A stretch of 64,000 nt of DNA from Ascidia mentula (Eukaryota > Chordata > Ascidiacea > Phlebobranchia > Ascidiidae): contig OX387197.1 of the NCBI GenBank assembly GCA_947561715.1, forward strand, positions 17,530,266 through 17,594,265. The letters are read 5' to 3'. Below are positions 11,501 through 22,500 of the stretch, piece by piece; positions within the stretch are counted from its first letter, which is position 1; each line of letters opens with the position of its first letter. Made by a program: the position numbers and the translations under genes. The notes under the pieces are model-generated. The model was given only the letters and a program-made list of their open reading frames with translations. It was not told the origin of the DNA and ran no database searches.

Positions 11501-12847
11501 TGCGAGCTGTTCTGGTGAGTGTGCTTGTAAAATACGAAGCAGATGTAACCAGAGTTTCCTTTTTAGACGGAGAAGTTTAATTTTTTTCGTACATATTACG
11601 TTTGCCCCACGTGTGAATTCATGCTGTTATATCTTAACATTGATAAATTGAAAGTTGTTTTGCAAAAAACATATTCAATATTTTTGGTTGCATATTTTGC
11701 GCAGATTGACTTCGCGGAATCAGTCAATTACGTCAATTCAAATAAGTTCTTAATTGTGATAACTGACGGTCCTGCGAATGACAGCAATACTTTAGCTGAA
11801 AGGCAAGTATTGTCGGATACTTTACATTCGAATTTTGGGCAACCTGACACAAACCGCTAGTACTTGGCGTCGCCCTAAACTGTAAACAGGATTTGTTACA
11901 AGCCTGACCAGCTCATGTACTCCCCCCAAAAATGATGGAAACTCTATCATTTCAAGATTGTGTCCCGAGACTGATAAGTGGTGATAAGGTTGGGAAAATA
12001 TCATCCATCGAATGTAACTAATTGCCTATTTTGCACCATGCAACCTTTACACATGTTGTGCAAAGTTTATATGAAGTTATAATGAACCGAATTATATGCA
12101 GTATATATCATTAACACCAAAGTTCCTTGACTTTGTGAGTTGTGCACCCATAGCCTATGCTTAAATGTGATGGGTTTTCAATATTTTGAAAATAACATTA
12201 AAAGTTATTCACACACGTTTACCAAAATGTGTATTTTCCATTGCAGTGTTAACCTTACCATCGCTAACAACGTTACCGTGTACATCATTGGTGTCGGTCT
12301 AAATGTGGACAGTGCTCAGTTACTGCAAATAGCTGGAGATGCCACAAGAGTTTCTAAAGTGGCTTCTGTTTCCGATTTCTCTGCGTTACTGAAAGCTGCA
12401 ACAGAGAAAATAATAGGTAATTCTGATGAGAATTTTTGTCCGATATCTGAACGTAGACGTAAAATTGTTGAATCCTTTTTAGTTTGTCTGTTGAAAAATA
12501 TTAACTTTATGATTTTGATAATCCCCAATAAACGCTTTAACCACAGCAACCATCATGGCACCAACAACACCGATCACCGTACCAAACGGGATGACCACGC
12601 CGACAACGCAGTCAGCAGGGCAACCAAACACCACTTCAGGTATAGTTTCCCCCAAAATTGTCAGGCCTGCTATTAACTGAAGTGCTACAACACAAAGTAT
12701 ATGAGGATCACGTGAAACATTATTTATTTTCCAGGTGCTCTTCGAATCATTCAGTCCAGCTGGATTTATTTTTGCCTTGCTTACACTGTTCTATCAATAG
12801 TTTTTAACAGCGTATGTAATGCGTGTATATATTGCATTGTTCTGTAA
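8576..12847 (+). CDS. Two-domain vWA surface protein, gene 2
   Basis: Exons: 8576-8639, 8815-8980, 9133-9286, 9892-9989, 10435-10610, 10731-10970, 11028-11193, 11361-11514, 11705-11802, 12247-12416, 12547-12639, 12735-12847. Together they encode 563 residues with no interruption. Order: signal peptide (MLRRFAGESVVSVFILLCC), vWA 1 (about 23-220, VDSTSS, TTDDPAID), an 80-residue Thr-rich stalk with TMAPTTT repeats, vWA 2 (VDSTSS and a more classical VITDGPAND), a short linker ending PNTTSG, then a hydrophobic C-terminus without a charged tail. The latter suggests GPI or a terminal membrane anchor. The exon-intron block of domain 1 is repeated for domain 2, introns included, so the gene grew by internal duplication. 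Both fourth vWA exons end at GC donors. vWA domains usually bind protein ligands through a divalent metal. The ligand is unknown. Confidence 0.88.
9511..9855. mobile_element. Foldback element in intron of gene 2
   Basis: Two arms of about 53 bp (roughly 9598-9650 and 9719-9772) are near-perfect reverse complements around 'ccactttgtggtacctttcg'. Outside them lie weaker inverted flanks containing 'gctgcagaca', 'gtttcgacc' and 'tcagtgcagctgg'. The same outer motifs occur in the array at 51041-52443, so the two belong to one repeat family. The equivalent intron of the second vWA block (11515-11704) lacks it, which shows that it inserted after, or was lost since, the internal duplication. No coding capacity is seen. 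Confidence 0.75.
10731..10970 (+). repeat. Thr-rich coding minisatellite, gene 2 stalk
   Basis: This single exon is built from near-tandem units around 'accatggcaccaaccacaac' that encode TMAPTTTT. It forms a mucin-like, potentially O-glycosylated spacer between the two vWA domains. Long open frames on the opposite strand here (Val-rich or Cys/His-rich) are by-products of the composition. Confidence 0.85.
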
Positions 12848-15321
12848 ATGGCCTGAACCAATTTTATTATGGTTTAAAAGCGTTTTTGTTGTATTCAATA
12901 TTATTTTGTCCTTTAAAGATTTATTTACGTTGAAAGTTTTTGTTCGTGTGTTGTACAACAACAAAGTTCATATTCCGTCTCAAGTTCAAGTTTGTTCATA
13001 CAGTTTATGTATTGTGTCACTGATTTGCTGGGGATACTATTTGTTGCAAAAATAACTAAACCCACGTAGTTCCCAGTAACTTGTTAATACTGTTTGCCTG
13101 TGTCCTAATATCCTGCCATTGTGGTACTTACCATTTGCATGGATACTTCTGTTCTTACACGCTTACTTTGTTCGCAATTGTATGCGAGTAAAAAGGTGGT
13201 CAATGATCCGATCGATTTGTTAAATTGTTTAATATATTTGCAGTATTGCCTACAGTACAGTTTTGTGATCGCTCTCATTAGGTTGAGTCATGGTGTAGGT
13301 GTTGCAAACACAATAATGTGCTGGTAAGTTTAGCAAGGTCTCCACTTGTTCATGAAACATGGTGTAAGGCCATTTAGCAATAACAATTGTCAAACTTTTA
13401 TTTAGAAGAAACCCATTCAATAATGAAGCGGTGACACGGTGATATTCATTACCCACACGACAAAAAAACATTGCTCCCATTACATGTTATCCAAACATTG
13501 TAAGATCGTGTTGGAAGATCTTACGCCGCAAGATCATTTTACTATATCCATAGCCAATGAAAGGGACTGAGTGCTAAGGCTCTTTGTGTGAACATGGTAC
13601 AAGTCCTTAAATTACTTTCGGCGTCTGTTGTGCGTCTTTTTGTTTACTGGTGCACAGGGTAACGTGCGTGTGACTTATCCATTATCACAGCTGCTTTTAT
13701 GCTCAGGCCCAACTCCCAACAACGCAGGAGATAAATTAAATAAAACGAAGTGTATGTGACGACAGACACAACGACTATACATTGTCCGCGTTGAGTCAAG
13801 TATGCGACGCATCGGTCGTTTCCTTTTATTACTTGTCAGACCATCCAATAACAATGAAGGCTTTCATTTAAAACCAACACGCAACCCCTTTTAGAGTCTT
13901 TTGGATGTATTACAATACAATAGCAATTATTGAGTGTTATGTATAGCATATCCAAAGCAAGATATTGTACCAATTGCACAGGAGACATCTTCGGAAAAAA
14001 AACCGGTCGTATTGTTCGGGTCTATGGATTTATTAGCATCCTGTAGTACGTTTTCCAACTAACCCTTACACACACTTCAAATATTGGTTAAACCGCAATA
14101 AAGCACTTTTGCGTAATTTTTCAACAAAAAATCAGCTATCACCTTGTTACCAGTTATCCTGTATGATTTTACACGAACAGACCTGGAAATTGCAATTTAA
14201 TCACGATGTGATGATCATCAGTATGATATGGGGAAAAGTTAAACTGAAATTAACCTACTTCATGAATCGGAGTATTTGTTCAATGGCAGTTCAAACGTTC
14301 CGGAAAATGTACCGTCAAAGCAGCATGTATCTTATAAACACGTGCAACACATCGCGCATTCGCGTTGGCCGCATTTTTGTTTTATACCAACGACCAAACC
14401 AGATGGGTTTGAATAAATCTTCACCTAACGTAATTTTACGGAAGAGATGCACACACATAAGGATTATCTGGTGCTAAAATTATCTTGATCATGCATAACA
14501 ACTTACACATCGAAAAACGACAAAGAATAGAACAACATAAATGTTTTCATAATGATGCCAGCAGCACCTTGACAGTTAGTTCAACTGTCACTTGGATCGT
14601 ATAATTTTAAGTACGTGACTGAGAAGATTAGCATGTTTACTGGGAGGTTGTCGTAATAAAAAAACATTATAATGTTTAACTCTTGCTGTACTTTGTTAGG
14701 GATCATTGCCCATTGAAATAGCGTGATTCCAATATACTAAAATATACAGAGAAAAAGTGTGTACTGTGACTGTTGTGACTTAAATTTCGACCCTCATTTA
14801 TTAGCCAGAGCGTGACAAACAACAAACTCCATACCTGCGACAGAGGTTTGTACGACACATTCACACAAATTCTGATTCCCTGCAGCAGCGATGTTTGTGT
14901 TCAAGTAGATACTGTAAGTTTAGACAGGATGTTTTGTATGATTGACAGATTATTACCATGTATCGCCATTCAAGCTGTCACACGTTATTCACAAAATACA
15001 GGTTTGGAAGGCAGTATGACAGAAGTCTCACACTGCTGGGGCGAGGTGTAACTAACTAGAACTAGAAGTAATAAAAACGTTCGAAAATAAGTACCCAAAT
15101 TCTGGAATTGATTTAACGGTATATTTCGTAACAATAGTGTGTGAAACGTTATATTATTTGTATCCGTCGACAGCATTTTGTAGTTTGGCTAATAATCAAC
15201 ATATCACAATATGTTGTATTTAATATTGCTTTTGTTGTTCAGTTTAGGTTTGCGTGCATGATTTGTTTGGTGTGTTCCACTTAATTTCCTTTGAACTCTT
15301 GCGACTTTAATTGACAAGACG
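12848..15321. other. Intergenic between genes 2 and 3; right part duplicated elsewhere
   Basis: I see no exon here. From about 14320 to 14950, and again from about 15210 to the end, the sequence recurs in the same orientation at about 32820-33430 and 33430-33540. That is the upstream flank of the gene 3 fragment, so this is duplicated flank and not coding. Confidence 0.6.
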
Positions 15322-18055
15322 ATGCTGGGCGGCTTTGCTGGACGAGCATCGGTTTTGCTTTTAATTCTGGAATGTAGTTTGTGCGGTGAGTGTACCTGTG
15401 CACTTGACATTTCCTTTTATATGAAATATATTCGAAATATTGACCATATGCGTATGACAAAATTTGGCATGTGTTACGCCAAAGATGACATTATGCCAAG
15501 TGTACGACTACTTTTTTATTGAACTAAGCTTTACCAAGTATAAACGGTTTATCTTACGTAGCTTGTAACCCGCAAATGAAAGTTATGGTTTAGGTTTGAC
15601 CGTAATGGACAACTAAAAATTGGTGACAGATTTTTTCAACAGTTGTCGCAAGTCGTTTGTTATACAGCGTCGTTTAATATATATTTCGCCTACTAAAATC
15701 AACATCAGTATCACTTGGTGGAATGAATAATCGTTTTGAACGAATAAGTCTTGATGGGCATTTGGATTAATGTCGATTAACACTGTGAACGTGTCTACTT
15801 TGCAGCGCAGATCGTGGACATCGTGTTTGTGGTGGACAGCACCTCATCCATTTCTAACGATGATTTTGCAGCATACAAAGCGGCCTTTGCTTCTGCTGCT
15901 GAATTCCTACCCTTGTCCAATAACTTTCACGCTGCTATTCTTCAATATGGAAATCAAAACATTAGAAAGTAAGCATCGTTAAAAAGTGAATCAAAAATTC
16001 GTGTTACAAATGCACCCGAATGGTATTAGCTTTAAAAACATCAATATGCAAATCCCATAGAAGTTCAAGACAACCTTAATTCAGTTATCTTGTACGATAC
16101 CTATAAAGTTTTTAATGCCCAAGCCTGGCATCATGTAAGGAAGCAAACTGACATTGGCGAATCTGGTGTACCAAGCCCATACAACTTATTGGATGTTTTT
16201 ATTTCTATTCCGTTCGTGCGAGGGCACGATTAAGTCGTTCAGCAGTTGTTCAGACTTTAATGCAAAGGTTTGCACTAAATCGATGTATTCTGATTACGTT
16301 CCACCGCAATTGACTAACGTACATTCAATATATATGAATCAAGCAAAATAAACGTATTCACTGAAAATGTTTACTATGTATAATGTAGCATCGACTACCG
16401 CACGGAATCCTTCTATCAGAATCCTACAAAATTGGGAAACTGTACCAATTTAATGTGCATTAAAACTGCCATCAACGACAACATGCCCCACCTTTTTGCG
16501 GCAAGCACGTTTACCGCCACAGCACTCAAACGGGCTGTTCTGGTGAGTGTTGTTTACCAAAACGTATTCAGTCGTAGGGAGCAATTCATGCCAACCTATA
16601 CAATGGTTTCCACTATACGTTACAACTATAGTTTGGTGCTACACAATTATTTAACCGCTTTCTTGTTTAAGATCGATTTTGTTCAATCCGCAAACTTTGG
16701 TAATTCTAAGAAGTTCCTGATTTTGACAACTGATGATCCTGCGATTGACTCTGGAAGTCTAGCTGAAAGGTCAGACGTTTTCTGTGTTCCATTAGTTATG
16801 CTCACCTGAATCTTTTGTCACTAAATTTAGCGGCACCTGTGCGTGGGTGCCAAACCTATTTGCCGTATAGTAGTCGTACAAACTTTTTAGGTTGTTGCCA
16901 AATGAACCACTTGAGAAATATTGATGGCAAAGGCACTCACACTAATAATCCCTTATATGTTCAAAACTGCAATGGCTTGCTTTTCGCAGACTGTGGATCG
17001 CTACCATATTTGGTCAACAATTGATAGTGGGCATCAGTGATATTAAATTTTCGAAAACACCCACTGAAGCCCCTTTTGCAAAGCCGTATGTTTTACTTTC
17101 CAGTGTTAACCTCGCTCTCACCTACAACATCACAGTTTACGCAATTGGCATCGGCCCAAACGCCGACAACGCACAGTTGTTGCAAATAGCTGGAAACGCA
17201 TCGAGAGTTTCCATAGCGCCTTCGTTTTCCCAATTTTCAGAGACCCTGAACGTTACCTTGCAGAAAATTATTGCTCAAGGTAAATCTTCTGTTAAATAAA
17301 ATAAAGATGATACATCTAATAAAGAGTATTTTGTACAAATAAGGTTTATGTGTTTTGGTGATCATTTGTTTTAAATACACCAGTGTGCACGACGACCTTA
17401 CCACAAACCACAACGATCATGGCTGCAGAAACAACGAACAGCATGGCGGAAGACACAACTATCCTGACAACAAATATTACAACCATGGCTTTAGACACCA
17501 CGACCATGTCTACAGATACAACTATCCTGACAACAAATATTACAACCATGCCGTTAGACACCACCACCATGGCTACAGATACAACGACTTTGGCTACAGA
17601 CACGACGACTATGGAAGCAAATACTACGGCCAATGCGACACATACAACGGCAATGGAAACAAATACAAAAACCATGACGACCGAAACAACCACCATGCAA
17701 GCAAATACAAGAAACGTGGCACCAACTGAGACAACCACCACGCCAATAACGAGGACCGCGACAACAAGCAAGTTAACTGAATCGGACAACCCTACCGACC
17801 GAACCAAAACAGTGGATGCAACACCAACCTACACTAATTCAATGGCAGTTGGTAAAACAAATAGTGCAACTGACCCGCTTACAACCACTTCAGGTAGTTT
17901 ATTGCTCGTTCAGTTTTCACATCACTTCAAGTTGATATAAACATTTTGTTAGGGCAGCTCAATATTTATTTTTGTTTTATACAGGTGCCGTGGGGCTCGT
18001 GGGGCCCAACTGGGTTCATCTGGTCAGCGCTCTTGCTGCTATCTTTCTACAATAA
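15322..18055 (+). CDS. vWA surface protein with long Thr-rich stalk, gene 3
   Basis: Exons: 15322-15385, 15806-15968, 16389-16542, 16672-16769, 17104-17279, 17384-17893, 17985-18055, totalling 411 residues. The first exon is a signal peptide (MLGGFAGRASVLLLILECSL). The vWA domain (about 22-218) has VDSTSS, CTNLMCIKTA and LTTDDPAID. The 510-nt exon encodes a 170-residue stalk rich in Thr, Met, Asp and Asn, with a 63-bp internal repeat. The last exon gives SGAVGLVGPNWVH and then a hydrophobic end with no tail, a good match to a GPI signal with a small-residue cleavage site. Unlike its paralogues, exon 4 has a GT donor (gtcaga). A polyadenylation signal follows at 18163. Start chosen by homology with the signal exons of genes 2 and 4. 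Confidence 0.9.
17384..17893 (+). repeat. 63-bp coding repeat in gene 3 stalk
   Basis: The exon contains at least two copies, 63 bp apart, of a segment reading 'actatcctgacaacaaatat' and onward (near 17459 and 17522), followed by shorter units of ACA/ACC/ATG codons. Stalk length is likely to vary between alleles because such repeats slip easily. Confidence 0.8.
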
Positions 18056-19490
18056 TGAATACATTTTATGCATCATGGTTCATTGTTTGTGACGTTTGTG
18101 TATTGTAAATGTATGCTATATGTAGTCCTATTCGGCTTCGAACCTTTTTTCATATGCCTTAAAATAAATATTGACACCTTACTCGCAGTCAAACGACAGT
18201 TTAATAGAAGGCCAAAAACTGAGAATTTTCACTGATGTGTTTTATGTCAATTTTTATGAATCTATTATTGTTACTGCCAAGTATTTGCTGCTCTCTACAA
18301 AAATTAGTTTCCCAGCTGTGTGATCTTGCCCCTTTTTTAAATGACCATATGATATTTTGTCAAACGTCAACGTCCGATCATTACTGGCCAAAGTTAGGAT
18401 TGGATTTGTTCCTTATCATGTGACGCGTTATGCTTGGAGCAAAGTTGCATATAGCTTGACTAAGAACAGATAGCATGTACGTATATGACACTTAGTGCTT
18501 TTTTACTTGTATATATTTCATTTTTTTCATTCTGCTTGGTAAGTATTGGCTTTAACTGATAATAAAAGATCGCCTTGCTGCAATTTCTAAGCACAGTTCC
18601 GCACTTGTAATCGAACGTTTTACAGTGATTAGTTGATATTTTGCGACCACCCCCTTTTTTGGCTGGAGTTAATTTCTGGCCTGAAATAATGCAGTCAAGT
18701 GTGCCAGGTCTATCTTTCGGCTTGTACAGTTTGATAATTTTGTAACCGGAACAGATACGAAACATGTTTTACTGTTTCATAATCAGTGTGCAATACGTCA
18801 GAATGTAATGATTCAATAATTGGAGACGAGCCTAGACATTCAAAAAACAATACCTTCATAAAACAAAAACTAAATAGTCAGCTTCCCTGGAAATTCGTCT
18901 CAATGATGCTAGCGCAATGAGTCTTAAATGAAGGTCGGCTGACCTGTTTGCTAGTTGCCACTGAATTATCTGTTCGCCTGTGCTCTCGGCTGAGATGCGG
19001 GCAGGCAGAATAATCCAAATTATAGTTTATTGTTCGAAATCAAAATTAGTCTTGTTCAAAGTAGAATCGAATCATAGAATGGAATAGAATAAAATCGAAT
19101 AGAATGGAATAGAATGGTCAGAAAGGCGAAAGCGTTACCGTATAAACTGGAAGTCACGTGACGTGCGATATTGTGAGAGAAAGGCAGTGTTTTCGTAAAT
19201 ATCATGTGGATAAGTCTCTGGGGCATTATTTAAGATAAAGTGTCCCTGTCAAACAAAAACTTCCCCAATGATGGAACACTGGAAAAGGTTCTTATCAAAA
19301 CAGCTTCCAGCTGCGCCGTTGTCCAACATGCGACTTTGTAATGCAATTGCGGGCACATTCTCACTCTCTCAAAACAGTTTCTCACACATCAAAGGCGGTT
19401 TACGTCACACGACCACAATTCCAAACGAATGACGCTGCAAAGTACTCATAATTTTATTACTGACGTCAAAAGTTATGAAGTGCAACGCTA
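18056..19490. other. Intergenic; holds a duplicated flank and a GAATA repeat
   Basis: About 18460-18830 recurs in the same orientation at about 34800-35120, downstream of the gene 3 fragment, so it is the 3' flank of the gene 3 locus. At about 19061-19117 there is a degenerate pentamer repeat of the 'gaata/gaatg' type. No exon is recognised, and the receptor copy that follows lacks its first two exons here. Confidence 0.6.
18163..18168 (+). promoter_or_regulatory. Polyadenylation signal of gene 3
   Basis: AATAAA lies 108 bases after the stop codon of gene 3, a usual spacing for a metazoan 3' UTR. Confidence 0.55.
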
Positions 19491-19593
19491 AGCTATCGGC
19501 TCATAATCAATATACTTATACTGACTGTAAACGACCACAAAGATACCGTACAAAACTGTAGCACATTTTGGCTATACGATACATTTATTTTAG

Positions 19594-22500
19594 CATCAAT
19601 TACCGTACGGATTCCTTCTATCAATATCCAACAAAACTGGGTGACTGCACCGATGTGACGTGTTTCAAAACTGCCGTCAACGACAACATGCCCCACCTTC
19701 TTGCTTCGAGCACGTTTACCTCAACAGCAATCAAGCGAGCTGTTCTGGTGAGTGTGCTTGTACAATACGAAGCAAATGTAACCAGAGTTCCGTTTTTCGA
19801 CGAGGCAGTTTAATTTTTTTCGTACATTTTACGTTTGCCCCACATGTGAATTCATGCTGTCATATTTTAACATTGATAAATTAAAAGTTGTTTTGCAAAA
19901 AACATATTCAATATTTTTTATTGCATATTTTACGCAGATTGACTTCGCGGAATCGGTGAATTACGCCAATTCAAATAAGTTCTTTTTTGTGACAACTGAC
20001 TATCCTGCGATTGACAGCAATACTTTAGCTGCAAGGCAAGTATTATAGGATGCTTTACATTCGAATTTTGGGCAACCTGACACAAACCTTCTAGTACTTG
20101 GCGTCGCCCTAAGCTGTCCCACCAGCTCATGTACTCCCCCCAAAAAAATTGAAACAACTCTATCGTTTCAAGATTGTGTCCCGAAACTGATAAGTGGTGA
20201 TAACGTTGGGAAAATTTCATGCATCGAATGTGACTAATTGCCTTTTTTGCACCCTGCACCCATACACATGTTGTGCAAAATTTATATACAGTCATAATGA
20301 ACCCAATTATATGCAGTATATATCATTAACACCAAAGTTCCTTGACTTTTTGAGTTGTGCACCCATAGCCTATGCTTAATGTGGTGGGTTTTCAATTTTT
20401 GAAAATACAATTGAAAGTTAATCACACACGTTTACCAAAATGGGGTATATTGCATTGCAGTGTTAACCTTACTATCGCTAATAACGTTACCGTGTACATC
20501 ATTGGCATTGGTCCAAATGTGGACAATGCTCAGTTACTGCAAATAGCTGGAGATGCCTCAAGAGTTTCTACAGCGGCTTCTTTTTCCGATGAACGCTACA
20601 ACTGAGAAAGTAGTAGCCGAAGGTAATTTTGATGAGAATTTTTGTCCGATATCTGATCGTAGTTTCCCCCGAAATTGTCTGTCCTGTTTATTCGCTGCTT
20701 TTTTTGTTTGTCTTTCAATTTCTTCCGATGTTTGTAAATCTTTCAAACAATCTTCAAATCTCTCAAAAATATTGTGTGACGTAGCAACATGTGAAACTAC
20801 GGGAGATCCCCAGTACGGAGTGACGACACTGCGTTGCCCTGCCAACTGCAGAGGCCAGGCACTCTGTGGCTCCGGACCATACGACAGCTCATCCTCTATC
20901 TGTGTGGCCGCCATTCACGCTGGCATCATCACAAGTACGTTTGTGACGTAATAATTATATTTATAATATGATATATTGTGACGAAAATCATCTGTCTGTT
21001 CGAATCGCAAAATACGTCATTTGAATCAAAATAGAAACTCATAAAATATTTTATTGCAATTTCACGCCCTTGTTTAAAAATCACGGCTGGATTGTCTTCA
21101 ATTCCCGGAATATTTCGAGTTGTGATTGACGCTACCGCTCTAACACTGCATGCACTGACTTATCGTCCGCCAACTGCACCTTGCAGTTCTTCAAAATTTC
21201 CTTCTTAAATTTCACAAAACCTGGTCAGGAATAATAGATTGTTTCTGGTACGACGAAACGCTCCAATGAGTTTCGTCAAAGAAAAGTGGTTCCATCATAT
21301 TTTTTATCAACAAGGTTTCATTAAACAGGTAAAAACCTGGTGAGTCATTTTGTTTTTTTTGTCGAGGTTGTTTCTGGAATTAAATCCAAGCCCAGTGGTT
21401 TTAATTTTCAAAGCACCTGTCACTCAAACCTAGTGTTGCCATCTGATATTCCCTGACCGATAACGACCTTAAAATATACCAAAGGTTTTAGGGCGCCTTT
21501 GGTATATCTCTATAAGAATTATGTTGCAATCATCAAATGTCACCAAATATATTTCACGGTAGGAATAAACTGTGGTTGATACGCTGAAAAAAACTGAATG
21601 ATAGCCAGGTGGACAAATAAGCTGACTTTATTCGGAACAATAGCTTCAATGAAAAAAACTATAGCAATTAAATGAACTATGGCAACACCTTTCCAAAAAC
21701 GTTTATTACAGCTTTCGCTCTTTAAACTTTACAATGAATGAATCAAGCGCATTCTCGGTTTCGCATAAAACAAACAAACTAACTTGGAATTTTAAATGCT
21801 TCGTTTGCACAAAAGAAAAGCCGTCGAAGGCCGCATTGATGATTCAATCCCCGATATTCAAGCACTTTTGTACCGATTTTGCCGACGCGCTTTAACACTA
21901 AAATCACAGACAGATCTAAACCAATCCCAAAACGTCATAAACTATGTAATTTGAGGAAGCTCCTGGATTCTGCGGGATTGCAGGAATCCGAGGAATAATT
22001 GAGGTACTAACCGTGTTTTCCAGACGAAGGAGGGAATGTTCGAATCATCAGAAGACCGGGTCAATCTTCTTATGCAGGTTCTACACAGAACGGTGTAACA
22101 TCTCAAAACTGCACTACGCAACCAACAACTTCGTTCATCTTCAACAATTCCCTACCAAGTAATATTACGTAAATATTAAGTATCAAAGTGATTAAAATGA
22201 ATGTGGGGTGTATTTCCCTGAAGAATTTATGACGTTTAAGTTGGTGTAGGTTGCTCCTCACATGGAGGCAACACTGGAGATCACCATTTAAGCGAAAGTA
22301 GGGATTATGGCGTAATAAGTAGGGGTTATGGGTTCGGTTGCTTCTGGTGATGGGACAAGAAGGTTTTTCGCCCAATCAACAATCCTTTGGCCGATACCTT
22401 GTCGGTTGTTTGGGGTTAATTTATTTTATGACGTTAGTGATCACCAAGGCAACGTTAACACAACAAACTTCATCAAAGCCAAGCATTGCACGCTTTAACC

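Noticed and set aside
17346-17807. Val-rich 153-codon - strand frame over the gene 3 stalk
   Set aside because: Same cause: reverse complement of Thr codons. No start context or homology.
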